Assembly: GCA_016808115.1 (NCBI GenBank)
Contig: JAEQBH010002346.1
Coordinates: 140,748-204,747, forward strand
Direction: 5' to 3'
Origin: Tetrastigma voinierianum
Taxonomy: Eukaryota; Streptophyta; Magnoliopsida; Vitales; Vitaceae
Length of the DNA: 64,000 nt
In this document: positions 23,505-34,363 of the stretch, piece after piece
Numbering within the stretch: position 1 is the first letter of the stretch
How the letters are laid out: every line of letters starts with the position of its first letter
The notes under the pieces: model-generated
What the model was told of the DNA's origin: nothing
The model's database searches: none
The model's input: the letters and a program-made list of their open reading frames with translations, nothing else
Program-made: the position numbers and the translations under genes

Positions 23505-24761
23505 TATATAATAATAATTAATATATAAAATGATCGAGTATAAACAATATAATAATAATAAACAAACTTAAATAAAAAAATAATGTTAAAACACTATTAT
23601 AACCAAAATACCAAACTAACTAGCTAAAAATAATACAAAAACAATAAAGTAACAACTTAATAACATATCCGGAAAAAACAACTCAAAAGTATCAAATAAA
23701 ATCTCATGTCTCTAATCTTCATCCTCATTCTCATTATACCCAATAATAACGTAAGATTCCACATAAAAAATATGTACCTCGATGGTGGTTGAGTTATCAT
23801 AATCCATTAATTAATTTAGAATGTTAACAACGATAAATTTCATTTATGTTTGAAATAAAAAAAATATTTTTTCAAACAATGCATTTCAATCGCATAATAA
23901 ATGAAATATCTCTATTTGAAAATTCATAATACAAGATATAATTATATTAGGAAATAAATTAGTGTATACTTTTGTTAATTATTTTAAAAAATAACATTAT
24001 TTTGTTATTAACATCAGTTTAAGTAATAAATTATTTAAAATATACTAATAATTTAGTTATTAAATTTAATTTAATTTATAAACTAGTACAACTTCATTTT
24101 TATTAAAAACATATATGATTGAATAAAATTTCAAGGGTAAATAAAAATGAAATTGTAAATATTTAAAATATGACACGAGATAAATAAACATATTCAATAT
24201 TAAAATTGTAATTTATTTAATTTTTAAAATTTTCATATAAGGTTTTAAATATTAAATTATCAGTATAAATATATAAAATTACATTTAGAAATTAAAAATA
24301 AAATAGTTAAAACAATAAAGTTTAATATATTAATAGTATATTATATTAAAACACCTATACTATAAAAGAGATAGTCAAATTTTATAAATGAATTATTGAA
24401 AATCTTAATTATTAAGTTAGTTAGTTAAAAAAATTAAATAAAAAATTTAAGTAATCGACAACCCTGCCAATCCACATGATCATTGTCAAACCAAGTTTAA
24501 GCAAATTGACTCGATTTTATTAAGGTCTAAATTCTACAATCCAATCAGATCAATCCTTAAAAAATTTGGGTTAAAGTGAGTTGATTTATCGTGTTTAGCC
24601 CATATTATTAGCTCTAATTCAATGATTTAATTTGGATTAAATTAGATTGAAATCAAAATCGAAAAAGACACGGATGGACAATTCAACTGGCCGAATCACC
24701 ACGATATGGGTCATTTTAAAACATTGGTGACAAATTGCGCGTTTTGTGGACATGTTACTTA
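23505..24761. other. AT-rich stretch, no gene
   Basis: Almost pure A/T with scattered TTAAT and AAATAA words up to about 24450, then mixed sequence. No open frame or splice pattern could be supported on either strand. Confidence 0.6.
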
Positions 24762-24989
24762 GAGCAACCCAATGCAAGTTGCCAAAACGGGTGCCAAATG
24801 CCATTCGTTAACTCGGAACAGCTGCTTTCACCTTCAATATTTTGCTTTGCTCCAATGGAAAGCAAAATGGGGTGCCATTTTTAATAATTAAATGTTTTTT
24901 TATTACAAAATATAATTAAACTTAACGACATATTTTAACGTATATTTTCATAACGATCGTGAATTTAACTGATATATTTGTATAAGAAT

Positions 24990-25140
24990 AATTTCAAATT
25001 TCAATTTCAATTTCAATTTCCAAATTTCAAATTTCAAATCACCAAATTTGTCCGTCGAAATCAAATTTAAATTTCAATTTCAAATTTCAAATTTCAAATT
25101 ACTAAATTTCATTCAAATAAACAAATTTCAAATTTCAATC
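24990..25140 (+). repeat. AAATTTCAATTTC microsatellite-like tract
   Basis: Short-period repeats of TTTCAA and AAATTTC in two blocks, within the 5' leader of the Harbinger element. Confidence 0.7.
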
Positions 25141-25289
25141 CGCCAAAATAAAAATTAAAAAAATTATAATTCGCCTATAAATATGATAGTTTTTCTCATG
25201 TTTTTCATCCATCTATCTTAAATTCTCTTTCGCTTTTCCATCTCCTTTCTCGACTATTTATCCTTTCTCATATTTTTTGCTCATCAAGC

Positions 25290-26520
25290 GATATGAATCG
25301 CTTTCCTAATATTTTAGGAGAGTATCCTCAATATTGGAAGAAGTTAAGATAATGATGATTCTGATGCTACAGGCGTCGCAATCAGAATATCCAAAGGGTT
25401 TAGCCGGGCGACTCGCTGCTATGCATCGTGGTTCCGTCTGCAGCTACGTAACTAATCGCGGGTAGAGCCGAAGGTCACGAAAGACTCTATCGTGACTATT
25501 TTGCTACCCCTTTGTGTATAAGGAAAGTTTTTTTTCAAGGAGGTTCCGAATGAGTCGCCCTCTCTTTTTCTTCGAATTGTAAACGGGTTGAACAATATGA
25601 TTCATATCATCCAAAGAACGTATGCCGCTGGAGTTCTCGCTTGTCATCCTTCAAAAATAACACCAAGCATGCACTTTCGCCACGGAACACCGTACTGATT
25701 CTTGCCAGGATGAATACATCGTAATTGGAGAAAGTAATCGCATAGAGAGTTTGAGAAGGTTTAGAAAGTCAAAGATGCAATGTTCATGCATCATTACTCG
25801 AGGTCACAAACAATATTGATATTGCTCGACATACAACCAGGAACAACGTGGCTTTCCCGCATGTTAGGGAGTATTGATCAGATGCATTGAAGTGGAAAAT
25901 CATCCACTCATGGCAAGGTATGTATATCACATCACATGAACCAACAATCATTTTAAATTACGATCTCAAGATCTTTGATACGCGACGATTTTTCGTCTAC
26001 CCGGTTCATTGAATGACATAAATGTTCTAGATAAGTCCCCTATTTTTACATTATTAGCAAATGGTCATGCTCCTCCAGTCAACTATATAATTAATGGTCA
26101 TGAGTATAGAATGGGATATTATCTTGTTGATGGTATTTATCCAAACTGGTCGACATTTGTAAAAACAATTTCGTGTCCACAAGGTTTGAAGAAAAACATT
26201 TTGCTGTGCCACAAGAGTCTAAGAAGAAGTGATGGAGCGCTATCAAAATTTCAAGCTCAGCAGCAATCTCAAAGTGAACTATCGCTTTTTGGGATGAAGA
26301 AACACTACAGATATAATGAAAGCTGCGTATAATAATGCATAATATGGTCATCGAGGAATATGAGATATTGGTAACAATGACTTTGATGGAAGTGATGCAA
26401 CCGGTCAGAAGTGTCACATGCGTATACACCGCACTAGAAGACTTCATGCAAACTCACACACTGGTGACGCGTTACTCATTCTCACTGCAATCGATTCATC
26501 GAGCATTTGTGGTAACCGAC
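25290..26520 (+). pseudogene. Harbinger transposase (ALP1-like nuclease fold), broken
   Basis: Begins near ATGAATCGCTTTCC. Recognisable blocks, across frames: HERLYRDYFATP near 25477, FRMSRPLFLRIVNGLNN near 25548, MHHYSR / VHASLLE region near 25780 and MHWKWKIIH-type near 25883. A clean 107-codon frame from 26009 then contains NDINVLDKSPIF, INGHEYRMGYYLVDGIYPNW and FVKTIS, the third-acidic-residue part of the DDE domain. It closes after an indel, and MHNMVIEEYE at 26335 (HNMIVEDE block) continues in frame 1. The product would have cut and pasted the element with its Myb partner. Confidence 0.7.
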
Positions 26521-26547
26521 ATGGTTATCAATAACCCTATCAATTTC

Positions 26548-26735
26548 AAGTTGAAGTTGTATTTTCTACCTAATTTCTATTTCATGTTGTATTTTAATTC
26601 CAAATTTTAATTTCCTTACGTTATTTTAATTCCTAGTTTCACTTCATGTTGTATTTTAATTTCAATTCCAATTTCATGTTGTATTTTCACTTCAATTTCA
26701 CTTCAAGTTATATTTTCAATTCCAATTGCAACATA
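26548..26735 (+). repeat. Tandem TTCATGTTGTATTTTAATTCC repeat
   Basis: About five imperfect copies of a unit built from CATGTTGTATTTT plus AATTCCAATTT, directly after the transposase stop and between the two convergent transposon ORFs. Confidence 0.65.
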
Positions 26736-26879
26736 ATAAATATTGATTACAAATTAATAAAAAATAACAAACATAATAAATAACAACTAAAATTAAACCC
26801 CCACAGATAACTCTATCTTCAAAGTTATTCCAATATGTCATGGTAAAGTGGGTCCATGCCACGTATCGCCTATGATTTT

Positions 26880-27760
26880 CATCTCATTTTCAGATTTGAA
26901 CTTCTTGCACTTGTCTTTCTTCAATTTCTAATCAAGCATTTATGTTGCTCTAATGCTATCTCCTGTTGAGCATAAATTTTGTCTTGTCGCTCAACTTTTT
27001 GTCGTTCCACTTCCATTCTTTCATTCCAGTGGTGATGATCTAGTGATCTTTCAACAACGGTTTGCTTCTCTTTGTTTTTAAGTTGTTTCTTCGAAGCCTT
27101 TCTGCCCAATGGTCTATCGAGGTCGGGAGGACGAGTTCGCGTGTCATCCCCAAATACGGAGTTGAACAGCGTGATTCAACATGAGTTGATTCGCCAGGAC
27201 TACCAAATTTTGAATGAGTTTTTGTTTCTATCAAGGGTCGACACACCATTTCCTACTCCATTTTCAATATTCCAACACGTCGTATTGAAATGGTTTTCAA
27301 CAATTCAGCAAACATTTTCTTTGCTTCATCAACTCGAATAAACATATGAAATCATTCAGTTAATGTCAAATATCAAACTGCGCCAGTGTCTAAATTAAAA
27401 CTTTATATCTTTACATTATTTTGTCTTCTATGAGTCCACTTTTTGTCAGGAGTCTTTCAATTTGACTATAAAACCGACAACTCACGCATTTTTGCATTTA
27501 TATCACCAACGACTTAATAGAAGATTGAGAACGCCTTCTTGACGCTCCATTTAAGTTCTAAAAGACGCAGTTATCTTCGCTTTAATCAACGCACCACTCA
27601 TTGCTCATTCCCGCAGACCGCAGATTCGTCAGATAAAGTTCACGCAGATTATCAAATTAATTTATCTTCTTCCACGCAGGAAATTCCTTTCACTTTCATG
27701 ATTTTCTCAATTCGAACGACGCATTTTGTACCGCGCCTTAATACCGTGGATTACTCGAAT
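26880..27760 (-). pseudogene. Harbinger ORF1, Myb/trihelix-type with coiled C-terminus, broken
   Basis: On the minus strand the C-terminal end reads GRKASKKQLKNKEKQ, then HHHWNERMEVERQKVERQDK, a charged helix seen at the end of the DNA-binding partner protein of PIF/Harbinger elements (NAM-associated/trihelix annotation). Upstream, FYSQIERL and SGLIEDKIM near 27465-27400 match the block after the Myb/trihelix domain, and EYWKWSRK near 27265 the KWQ block. Stops separate these pieces. This protein normally binds the element ends and recruits the transposase. Confidence 0.6.
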
Positions 27761-27780
27761 AGTTTCATTATATAAATTCC

Positions 27781-28330
27781 AAGGTTGCTCATAAGCAAAT
27801 CATTAAAGAACCGTGGTATTGCAAATCCATCTACAAAAATAAAAAAATTATAATCATCAATGTAAAAATGAGCAATTTATAAAGTATACAAATAAATCTA
27901 TCAATTATAAAATTTATAATTAATTTAAAGAATTTAAAGAATTTATCGTTTTTTAAAAATTATCAATTTATCAATTTAAATTTTAAAATCAATTTGTAAT
28001 CCTAAAAAGAATTAAAGCAATTTATCACTCAAAAATTATAATCAATTAAAAGAATGAACACCTATAAAGTATACAAATCAATCTTAATAATTATAAAATT
28101 TAAATCAATTTAAAGATTGAACAATTTATTAATTAAAAATTATCAATTTATCAATGTAAATTTAAAAAGTCAATTTGTGAATTTAAAATATGAGCAATTT
28201 ATCAATTTAAAATCATAAACCAATTTAAAGTAATAAGAAATTTATAAACTCATACCCGTAAAATTTATAAAACTCAATTATAAAACTTATTTCTAATAAA
28301 AGTAAACAATTAATAATATATCAATTTTGT
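27781..28330. other. AT-rich repeat of CAATTTATCAATTTAAA words
   Basis: Nearly pure A/T, built from recurring ATCAATTTA, TTATAAAATTTA and AATTTAAAG words. No gene. It may hold the lost right end of the Harbinger element. Confidence 0.5.
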
Positions 28331-29126
28331 AAAAAGAGGAACTCTCATACCCGTCTTCTTCCTCCCTCTTTCTTCCTCTTCCCCTTCTTTCTTGCTCTTC
28401 CTCCAAACTAAGCACAACGAGTGCTCTGGGCCTTCGCAGTCACGCAATGTTCGATTCAAAGAGGCCAGATTCGAAAAGTTAGGTTTTTCACAAGCAACTA
28501 AAAATAAGAAAATTTTATTTTTCCTTCATTTTTCCTCTTTCATTCATCATCATTTTATGTGGTTTGAGCCTAATATACCACAGAGCCAGTTTGTCTAAAA
28601 CAAGAATTTAACTACTATTTTCAGATCCTCACTTTCTTCTCCAGCGCGCTAAATATGCAGACTCCCACAAACTCCTGGACAAGATTTTTACACCGACGCA
28701 GAATCATTGCCAGAGCTGGTGATTTTTATTGTCAGCGCTATTTTAACAGCAGACATGCGCAGACGACATCTTCGAGTAGCAACTCCTGCCTAGCTTGCTC
28801 TTAATGTGTGGAAACATGATTTTCTTCTAGTGTAATAACGGAAATTGTGGACTACTTTCTTACTGTGTGCACTACTACAGTAGACAGCTCAGCCACACTC
28901 TGCTGTGGCTCCTGGGAATCTCACGTATCGTATCTGATATTTTAATTATTTATATTATATAGTTTTCAAGTTTTCACATTATTTTTACATGCTTCTGCTT
29001 TCTTACTCTCCATTTTCTTCGCTCATGGTCTCCAGTTAGACAGGGATCAAATAAGAGAGATAGACAGAGTAGTAATATCAGCTTCTCGTCTGCAGATCTC
29101 TCCTCCTTCTCTCTAGATTTCCGTCA
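28331..29126 (+). promoter_or_regulatory. Presumed promoter and 5' UTR of the katanin-like gene
   Basis: Contains a long pyrimidine tract (about 28356-28405), a TATA-like TTATATTATATAG at about 28950, and a CT-rich leader (TCTCTCCTCCTTCTCTCTAG) ending 8 bp before the start ATG at 29127. Such CT-rich 5' UTRs are common in plants. A 50-codon upstream ORF at 28655-28804 has no recognisable product. Transcription start is inferred only. Confidence 0.4.
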
Positions 29127-29165
29127 ATGGGAGACGAGCCTTTTCTCACTCGCTGGTCCTTTCAG
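29127..29165 (+). CDS. KATNAL2: KATNAL2-like exon 1
   Basis: ATG followed by GDEPFLTRWSFQ, the conserved N-terminus of plant homologues. It ends CAG before GTACCA, a usable GT donor, in phase 0. This ATG is chosen because it is the only in-frame start before the conserved peptide. Confidence 0.85.
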
Positions 29166-29609
29166 GTACCAATTCTCTATCTATCACTCTGTTTGGTTAC
29201 TGAGAAAATATAGGGAGGATCTGGAATTGAAATTTAGACTGCTCGCTTCGTTTCATTATTCTTCTTCTTTTCCTATTGTGCAGCTTCTACTAGACTACGG
29301 TTAGTTATTTTATTTGTCTCCGAAAATTTTCGAAGTTTTCTTTTGTTTTCTTTTGCGGTCTTTGTTTTCCTCCACAACCAGAGAGGGTTATGATTTTTAT
29401 TGTGTCTGTGACTGGATTTCGTAGTTCTTTCGTTTTATTCTATCTCTCAACTTCAAGCCTAGATTCGAGTGTGTGTGCTTGTGTTTTTTTTTTTTTGGGT
29501 TTCGTTAATTGGTGCTTGATGCAACGTTATCTGTGTGAATGTGGATTTTGTACTGAATCAAAATGTATTGGCAATTATGCATTAAATGAGCCAATTTTTC
29601 AATAATTAG

Positions 29610-29780
29610 GATTTTAAGATGTTTTATGATGTCAAGTTTGGGAGAAAGAAGGAGTCCGAGAAGCAAGATGCTGCAGAAGGTTCTCGTGAAGCTGTGTCAA
29701 ATGGAAGTTCTTCGAATGGGACAGCTAATGGTGGTGGACATGTAAAAAACACATCTGGACATCTGGCCATTTACGAGCAG
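29610..29780 (+). CDS. KATNAL2: KATNAL2-like exon 2
   Basis: Acceptor AATAATTAG, then DFKMFYDVKFGRKK, followed by a low-complexity linker (Ser-Asn-Gly repeats) and HLAIYEQ. Donor GTAATT. 57 codons, phase 0 at both ends, no stops or indels. Confidence 0.85.
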
Positions 29781-29885
29781 GTAATTGACCCAGGTAGTGT
29801 TTCGAGATTTTGTCTTTGGTGCGATGGTAAAGTTTTATAGGTACTTAATCGGTCATTTTACATGCTTAATTCTGTCTGATTTCAG

Positions 29886-29941
29886 GAACGAGGTACGGCC
29901 AACGGCAATGGGGTTCTGTCAAATGGATATGATGAGAAACC
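29886..29941 (+). CDS. KATNAL2: KATNAL2-like exon 3
   Basis: Acceptor TGATTTCAG, ERGTANGNGVLSNGYDEK plus two bases of the next codon, donor GTATGG. It is part of the variable linker. The two left-over bases join exon 4 to make Pro. Confidence 0.75.
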
Positions 29942-31265
29942 GTATGGATCTATCATCTACCTGAAATTGTTGGATGCTTATAATGTTGTTTCTAATAATT
30001 ACTAGGGCAAAGACAATCCCTACATTTTAAAATCCCACAAGCTTAGTTCTTAACTGCATGTGTAGTAGTGTAGCTATTGGAGAAATAGTGACATGATGCC
30101 ATCCAGTCTGCCTTAATCTTAGTTGAAGGAACCAGTGGTAGTCTGCAATCATGAAAAATAGATCCACTACTATCAGAATAACAAAAATCAGTTCCTAGCT
30201 CAAGGGAATAGTGAACACTTCAAACCTATCATTAAGGTTTGGTATAGCTTCCATCTTATTCCTTATTTTACTATAACCATATAGTCTAACCCTTAAAAAT
30301 TTCTCTAAATGACATAACTTTGTTACTATCTGGATCAAGAACTGCATAAGGAGCTAGACTTCTAACATTTCTTTCACATTGGATAAAAAATGGCATTTAT
30401 ACAAGTAATTTCAAAGTTCTGAATATAATCTTAATATGATACTGTGGTTGTGCATCTGGTCATATAAAATTTGTGTCCTTGATAAATTCTGGAATAGAGG
30501 TCAATACATGTAAGTTCAGTTACCAGTAATTACTTGTCTACAATTCCAAATGTAAAGGACAGGTCAGTTTTAATTTGTATCATCTAACTTTGCCAAACTT
30601 GTTAGGCTAGTTCTCTCTCATCTTCAGCAACAAACATAAAGATAAACATGATGGCTAATATTTCACATTTGAGACAAATGAGAACAAACTGTTTCAAGAG
30701 GCAAAGGGATGGGAAACAGACCTAATAAGATGTACCATGCTTAATGATGAAGTAGCAATATGCTGCACCTGTGCCATTAGTGATTGAAGTAGTAGTCTTT
30801 CACATTCTATCATCTTGATATGGATTAATCATCTTACCATGTCCTGGGAAGGACCTCATTGTTTTCACAGACTATTGATTATATATGACACTACAGTGGT
30901 GTTTTTTTCTCTACTTAATTCTAAATAGAACTTCAAAACTAAATAGATGCTTATTGATTTTAAGCGTTAGATTGTTTATTTTTGTAACGTTTTATTTCTA
31001 TTAAGCATTAAAAAGTAAAGAAAGATCAATATTTTATTCTTTCTATTGAGAAAAAGTCAAATATTTTAGGTTTTTCTATTAAGCAAAAAGTTTACAACGA
31101 GTATTGAAAAAACAGAAAAACACACAACCTAAAATATGTTAAATTACGGAAAAGCTAAAAAACTACCACCTACATTTTATTTTGTTTTGGTTTTCACTTG
31201 AGTTATGAAACTAGTGGAAAGTTTGGCTTCATAAACTTGCTGATGGTAAATGTTTATTTCTTCAG
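29942..31265 (+). other. KATNAL2: Intron 3, 1.3 kb
   Basis: AT-rich intron with GT...AG borders. 30925-31145 has repeated TTAAGC / TATTAAGC and TTTTTCTATT words that look like a degraded miniature transposon, though no paired ends could be fixed. No other coding sequence was recognised. Confidence 0.5.
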
Positions 31266-31331
31266 GCAGAAGTCTCTACTTCCTCCTTTTGAGTCTGCAG
31301 ACATGCGTGCCTTAGGGGAGAGTTTAAGCAG
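31266..31331 (+). CDS. KATNAL2: KATNAL2-like exon 4
   Basis: Acceptor TTTCTTCAG, then QKSLLPPFESADMRALGESLS, donor GTAGTT. This segment immediately precedes the AAA domain in the family. The last two bases (AG) complete Arg with exon 5. Confidence 0.85.
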
Positions 31332-31472
31332 GTAGTTGAACTTTTAGACTTTGGACCTGTAATATCCCTGTTATTTTTTGCAATCTGTATTTTGCTTGTC
31401 ATGAAGATTTTATATTCTAACAGAAGGTTTGAAAATTGTATACCATGCTTCCTCAAATCATTGTCTGTCCAG

Positions 31473-31580
31473 GGATATCATTCGAGGAAGTCCAGATGTG
31501 AAGTGGGACAGCATCAAGGGTTTAGAGAATGCCAAACGCCTGCTTAAAGAAGCAGTTGTCATGCCAATAAAGTATCCCAA
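31473..31580 (+). CDS. KATNAL2: KATNAL2-like exon 5
   Basis: Acceptor TCTGTCCAG, then DIIRGSPDVKWDSIKGLE and NAKRLLKEAVVMPIKYP, the start of the AAA module (W-D-I-GLE-AK motif). The donor GTGGTC after CCCAA leaves phase 2, which matches a G-TAC start of exon 6. If it is not spliced, the frame runs on with WSHINVID and stops at 31659. Confidence 0.85.
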
Positions 31581-31881
31581 GTGGTCTCACATAAATGTCA
31601 TTGACCCTGTTCACTTGAAACATGGAGTAATTTGGAAACTTTTGTTTTTTGTAGGATAAATAGTATAATATGTTGAAACTGGGGTGATAATAGTTGTGTG
31701 TCACCCATGCTTCTATCCTTTAACAGACAGAAGCAGATTTCAGTTGATAAGAGATACCTAGTTGCTATGAAGTGTCTCAACTATTCAGTTTTGGAAAAAT
31801 TTACCATGAATACATGAAGAATTGCCCAAAGATAAATAAAATCTTCATTTTGCAACAAGCTGACTTATCCCTTCATCTGTG

Positions 31882-31947
31882 GTACTTTACTGGTCTCTAT
31901 CACCATGGAAAGGTATTCTCCTTTTTGGTCCTCCGGGAACAGGAAAG
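31882..31947 (+). pseudogene. KATNAL2: KATNAL2-like exon 6 (Walker A), broken
   Basis: Encodes YFTGL, then in a different frame SPWKGILLFGPPGTGK, with Walker A at 31927-31947 before a GTTTGT donor. One base is missing between GGTCTC and TATCACC compared with a GL-L-SPWKG reading, so YFTGL and the P-loop are in different frames. No AG acceptor lies directly upstream (the sequence reads CATCTGTGGTAC). At 66 nt it is one short of the 67 needed to keep phase with exons 5 and 7. Confidence 0.8.
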
Positions 31948-32264
31948 GTTTGTGTTCTCCACATTATATTATTATTTTTGGTGAACCTTCTATTTATTTT
32001 GTTTAAATTTTTTTTATACTTTATTTCATGTTTCCTTTTAACCCCATTACATCTGCAGAATAATTAGTCATATATTAATTGTACTTTCCTGTTTAAATTG
32101 TATCATAAATCCCAATATAATGATATGAAAAGGCTATTATTTCTATTAAAAGCAAAGCTTTGCACGTGTTAACAGACAATCCTTTCAGAAAGCTCCTTTC
32201 ATGGACAAAACATGCAACCTTATCTGAGTACTGACTCCCTCGTCTTTCTTTAACAACAACTAAT

Positions 32265-32425
32265 GTACAGCATTCCTGTGGTTTCTTGTTTGGTTGTTTT
32301 TTGCCTTTTTTTGGGTCTCTGTGTGTGTCACTTTTGCTGCTCATTGTATACCCCCTGTATACCTTGGGGCACTGTATCTGGATATTTCATAACTAATCCC
32401 ATTTACATAAAAAGAAAAGCATGCT
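32265..32425 (+). mobile_element. LINE 3'-end fragment in intron 6
   Basis: T-rich stretch, then GTATACCCCCTGTATACCTTGGGG, a cytosine/GTATA-rich 3' UTR block also present in the fragment at 58741 and, more loosely, at 45170 and 51430, followed by a degraded A-rich tail (ACATAAAAAGAAAAG). It looks like a 5'-truncated LINE copy in the sense orientation. Intron 6 otherwise (31948-33486) contains nothing recognised; 32470-33180 looks like diverged repeat DNA of unknown type. Confidence 0.5.
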
Positions 32426-33486
32426 TGTGGGATAACAGGCTGTGACCTTTTTTTTTTTCATTGGGATATTTTACTAAAGATGCTTAACTAAAGAATGAGT
32501 GCAACCCAAGTAGATGTATGCATAGAGCATCAATGGCAAACCCCAAAAAGACCTTAGCTCATACCAAGAAAGTCTGCAAAATCAATAGTGTTAATAGCTA
32601 CAACCCAATACACCAAGATAAAGAGGTTCTTTAGCACTAGGTCTAAGCTCTCCACACCCTCAGAAAGACCAGATCGAGCAAACAGAAGCCAACCTCCATA
32701 TTGTATCCGTTTCCTTGCCGTGAATCTTCTCTGATGACCTGATTAGAACTCCTCGAATGAAGCACCTGTGACATTTTAAATAAAGAAAAAAAAAACACAA
32801 ATTCCATAAAATTGCAGTTATTCTATAATGAATCTGCTCCTTCAGTTTGCAAAAGAAAAACAACAATTAATTAAAATCCATCCCATCTTCTTAAGCTGAT
32901 CTGACATACAAACTTTCTCCTAAACTAACTCCCCAAGAAAAAAAGAAGGTGATTCCAGTAGGCATCCATGATAAAACCTCAGTGGAAAGGACCCTTGCTC
33001 AACATATCTGAACAATCTACCTCAGTGGATATCCACACAAAAAGTTTAGGAAGTCCTCTGTCAAAAGGCACTTCTGGATTGCCAAGGTGCTGCCCCATGT
33101 GCCAAAGAAACATTGAAGGAACCTGGAATCATGGTTATCTGTGTATCCATAATCCATCAGTTTCATTTCTTATTTTCTAGTATACAGAAATGTAAGGATG
33201 CATCTAAATGGGTTTGTGCAAATTAGCCTTCCTGAAACTGCTTGTTACATGTCTAATTCTGGCATAATAGAACACACAAACCAAGTTTTGTGCAACGCCC
33301 AAGGATAACATTATGCCATTATGCAAGATAATTCCTTGGGAAAAAGAAAGTGGTTAGCTGAACCATCTAAGGCCACTTGTTACATTGACTTGCCTTTTCT
33401 AATCTCTGTCACTATTGCTTGATCATGCTCTTCTTCTAGGTTTAATTGTTTAACTGCTAATTTAAATCTCCATTCTTTTGTTGCAG

Positions 33487-33571
33487 ACTATGCTTGCAAA
33501 GGCTGTTGCAACTGAGTGCAAAACCACATTTTTCAATATTTCTGCATCCTCTGTTGTCAGCAAATGGCGAG
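33487..33571 (+). CDS. KATNAL2: KATNAL2-like exon 7
   Basis: Acceptor TTGTTGCAG, then TMLAKAVATECKTTFF and NISASSVVSKWR, which continues directly from the P-loop lysine (GTGK-T). The last base G starts the next Gly codon; donor GTATGT. 28 codons with no defect. Confidence 0.85.
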
Positions 33572-33780
33572 GTATGTCAGAGTTGAAATTTTTTCTAATG
33601 ATCATAGTTTTTACAAGCAGCCTGCTCCAAATATAGCTATGAAACTGTATCATCTGATTAGGTTCTACAATATTTTTGATCACTCATTCACATATAAAAA
33701 ATAAATAAAAAATGTTTGTCTCGCATTTAATATATAAATGAATATTTATTTGTTGTCACGTCACACATTGGATAGGGAGG

Positions 33781-34145
33781 AAAGTTTTTGATACTATATA
33801 AGCATGAACTCTTCTTAACCTAGTAGACATGTTTTAAAACCATGAGAACCCCCTGGATCCAAAGTGCATTCCATATCAACATGGTTAGTGCGAACGTTAT
33901 AAACAAGATAGAGCTACACTCCACTAATTCTAATGTGGAGGTTTGCTCGCCCCCAGGGATGTTCTGTTTGTTTGCTTAGCCCCATTATCCCATGAAACAC
34001 AACGAACATCGGGTGGTCTACATGGGAGGGTGCTTATCACATCCCATGGATAGAAGTCATGATACCATATACAAGCATGAGTTCTTCTAACCTATTAGAT
34101 GCTTTGGGAAGCCGTAGGACCCCTCATTCAAAGCCATTACAACAA
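33781..34145 (+). repeat. Pair of 90-bp direct repeats (TRIM-like candidate)
   Basis: 33781-33873 and 34056-34145 share GATAC-ATATA-AAGCATGA, CTTCT-AACCTA-TAGA and CC-TGAG-ACCCC words in the same order. Two short direct repeats about 275 bp apart could be the LTRs of a terminal-repeat-in-miniature element or the remains of a duplication. No primer site was identified. Confidence 0.35.
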
Positions 34146-34207
34146 CTACATGATAAGGTATAGTCAGACAATAATCCATCCCCAAAAGCAACCCCTTCAT
34201 TTGGTCA

Positions 34208-34363
34208 TGTTAACATATGTAGTTGTAACTAGTTAGGAATCCTAACATGTAGTTTGGTAATGTGACAGAATATGTGACTCATTCTCTCGTATACATACAC
34301 ATGTTAATTCAATGAAAAACACAAGGAATTCTTCCTCTAATCTCCTCTTTGGTTGTTTCTACA
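34208..34363 (+). repeat. 5' LTR of copia-1 with primer-binding site
   Basis: TGTTAACATATGTAG ... GGTTGTTTCTACA, followed at once by TGGTATCGAGCC (34364-34375), the copia primer site complementary to initiator methionine tRNA. It shares ACACATGTTAATTCAATGAA and CACAAGGAATTC with the 3' copy. Confidence 0.8.

Larger units (their letters stand above)
19587..24621. mobile_element. Candidate TIR element flanked by an 11-bp direct repeat
   Basis: ATGATTTAATT occurs at 19576-19586 and again at 24622-24632. Just inside the left copy is AGAGCTGGAAAATGGGCC (about 19600); just inside the right copy, read in reverse, is AGAGCTAATAATATGGGC. An 11-bp duplication with weak inverted ends would suit an old Mutator-like element, but no transposase was found and AT-rich DNA makes chance matches likely. 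Its interior is AT-rich filler plus the nested solo LTRs. Confidence 0.3.
24762..27780 (+). mobile_element. PIF/Harbinger DNA transposon, decayed
   Basis: The left end is GAGCAACCCAATGCAAGTTGCC after a TTA trinucleotide, the usual PIF/Harbinger end and TTA/TAA target. Inside are a plus-strand DDE transposase remnant and, convergent to it, a minus-strand Myb/trihelix-type ORF, the two genes typical of autonomous elements. A matching right inverted end was looked for up to 28400 and not found, so the right edge given is only the end of recognisable coding sequence. Confidence 0.65.

Noticed and set aside
28655..28804. 50-codon ORF (MQTPTNSWTRF...) upstream of the katanin-like gene
   Set aside because: No recognised family and no second exon; may be a chance upstream ORF, so only mentioned under the promoter.
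32470..33180. Antisense LINE or other retrogene in intron 6
   Set aside because: Some minus-strand words hint at a cysteine-rich LINE tail, but no run of residues was convincing.
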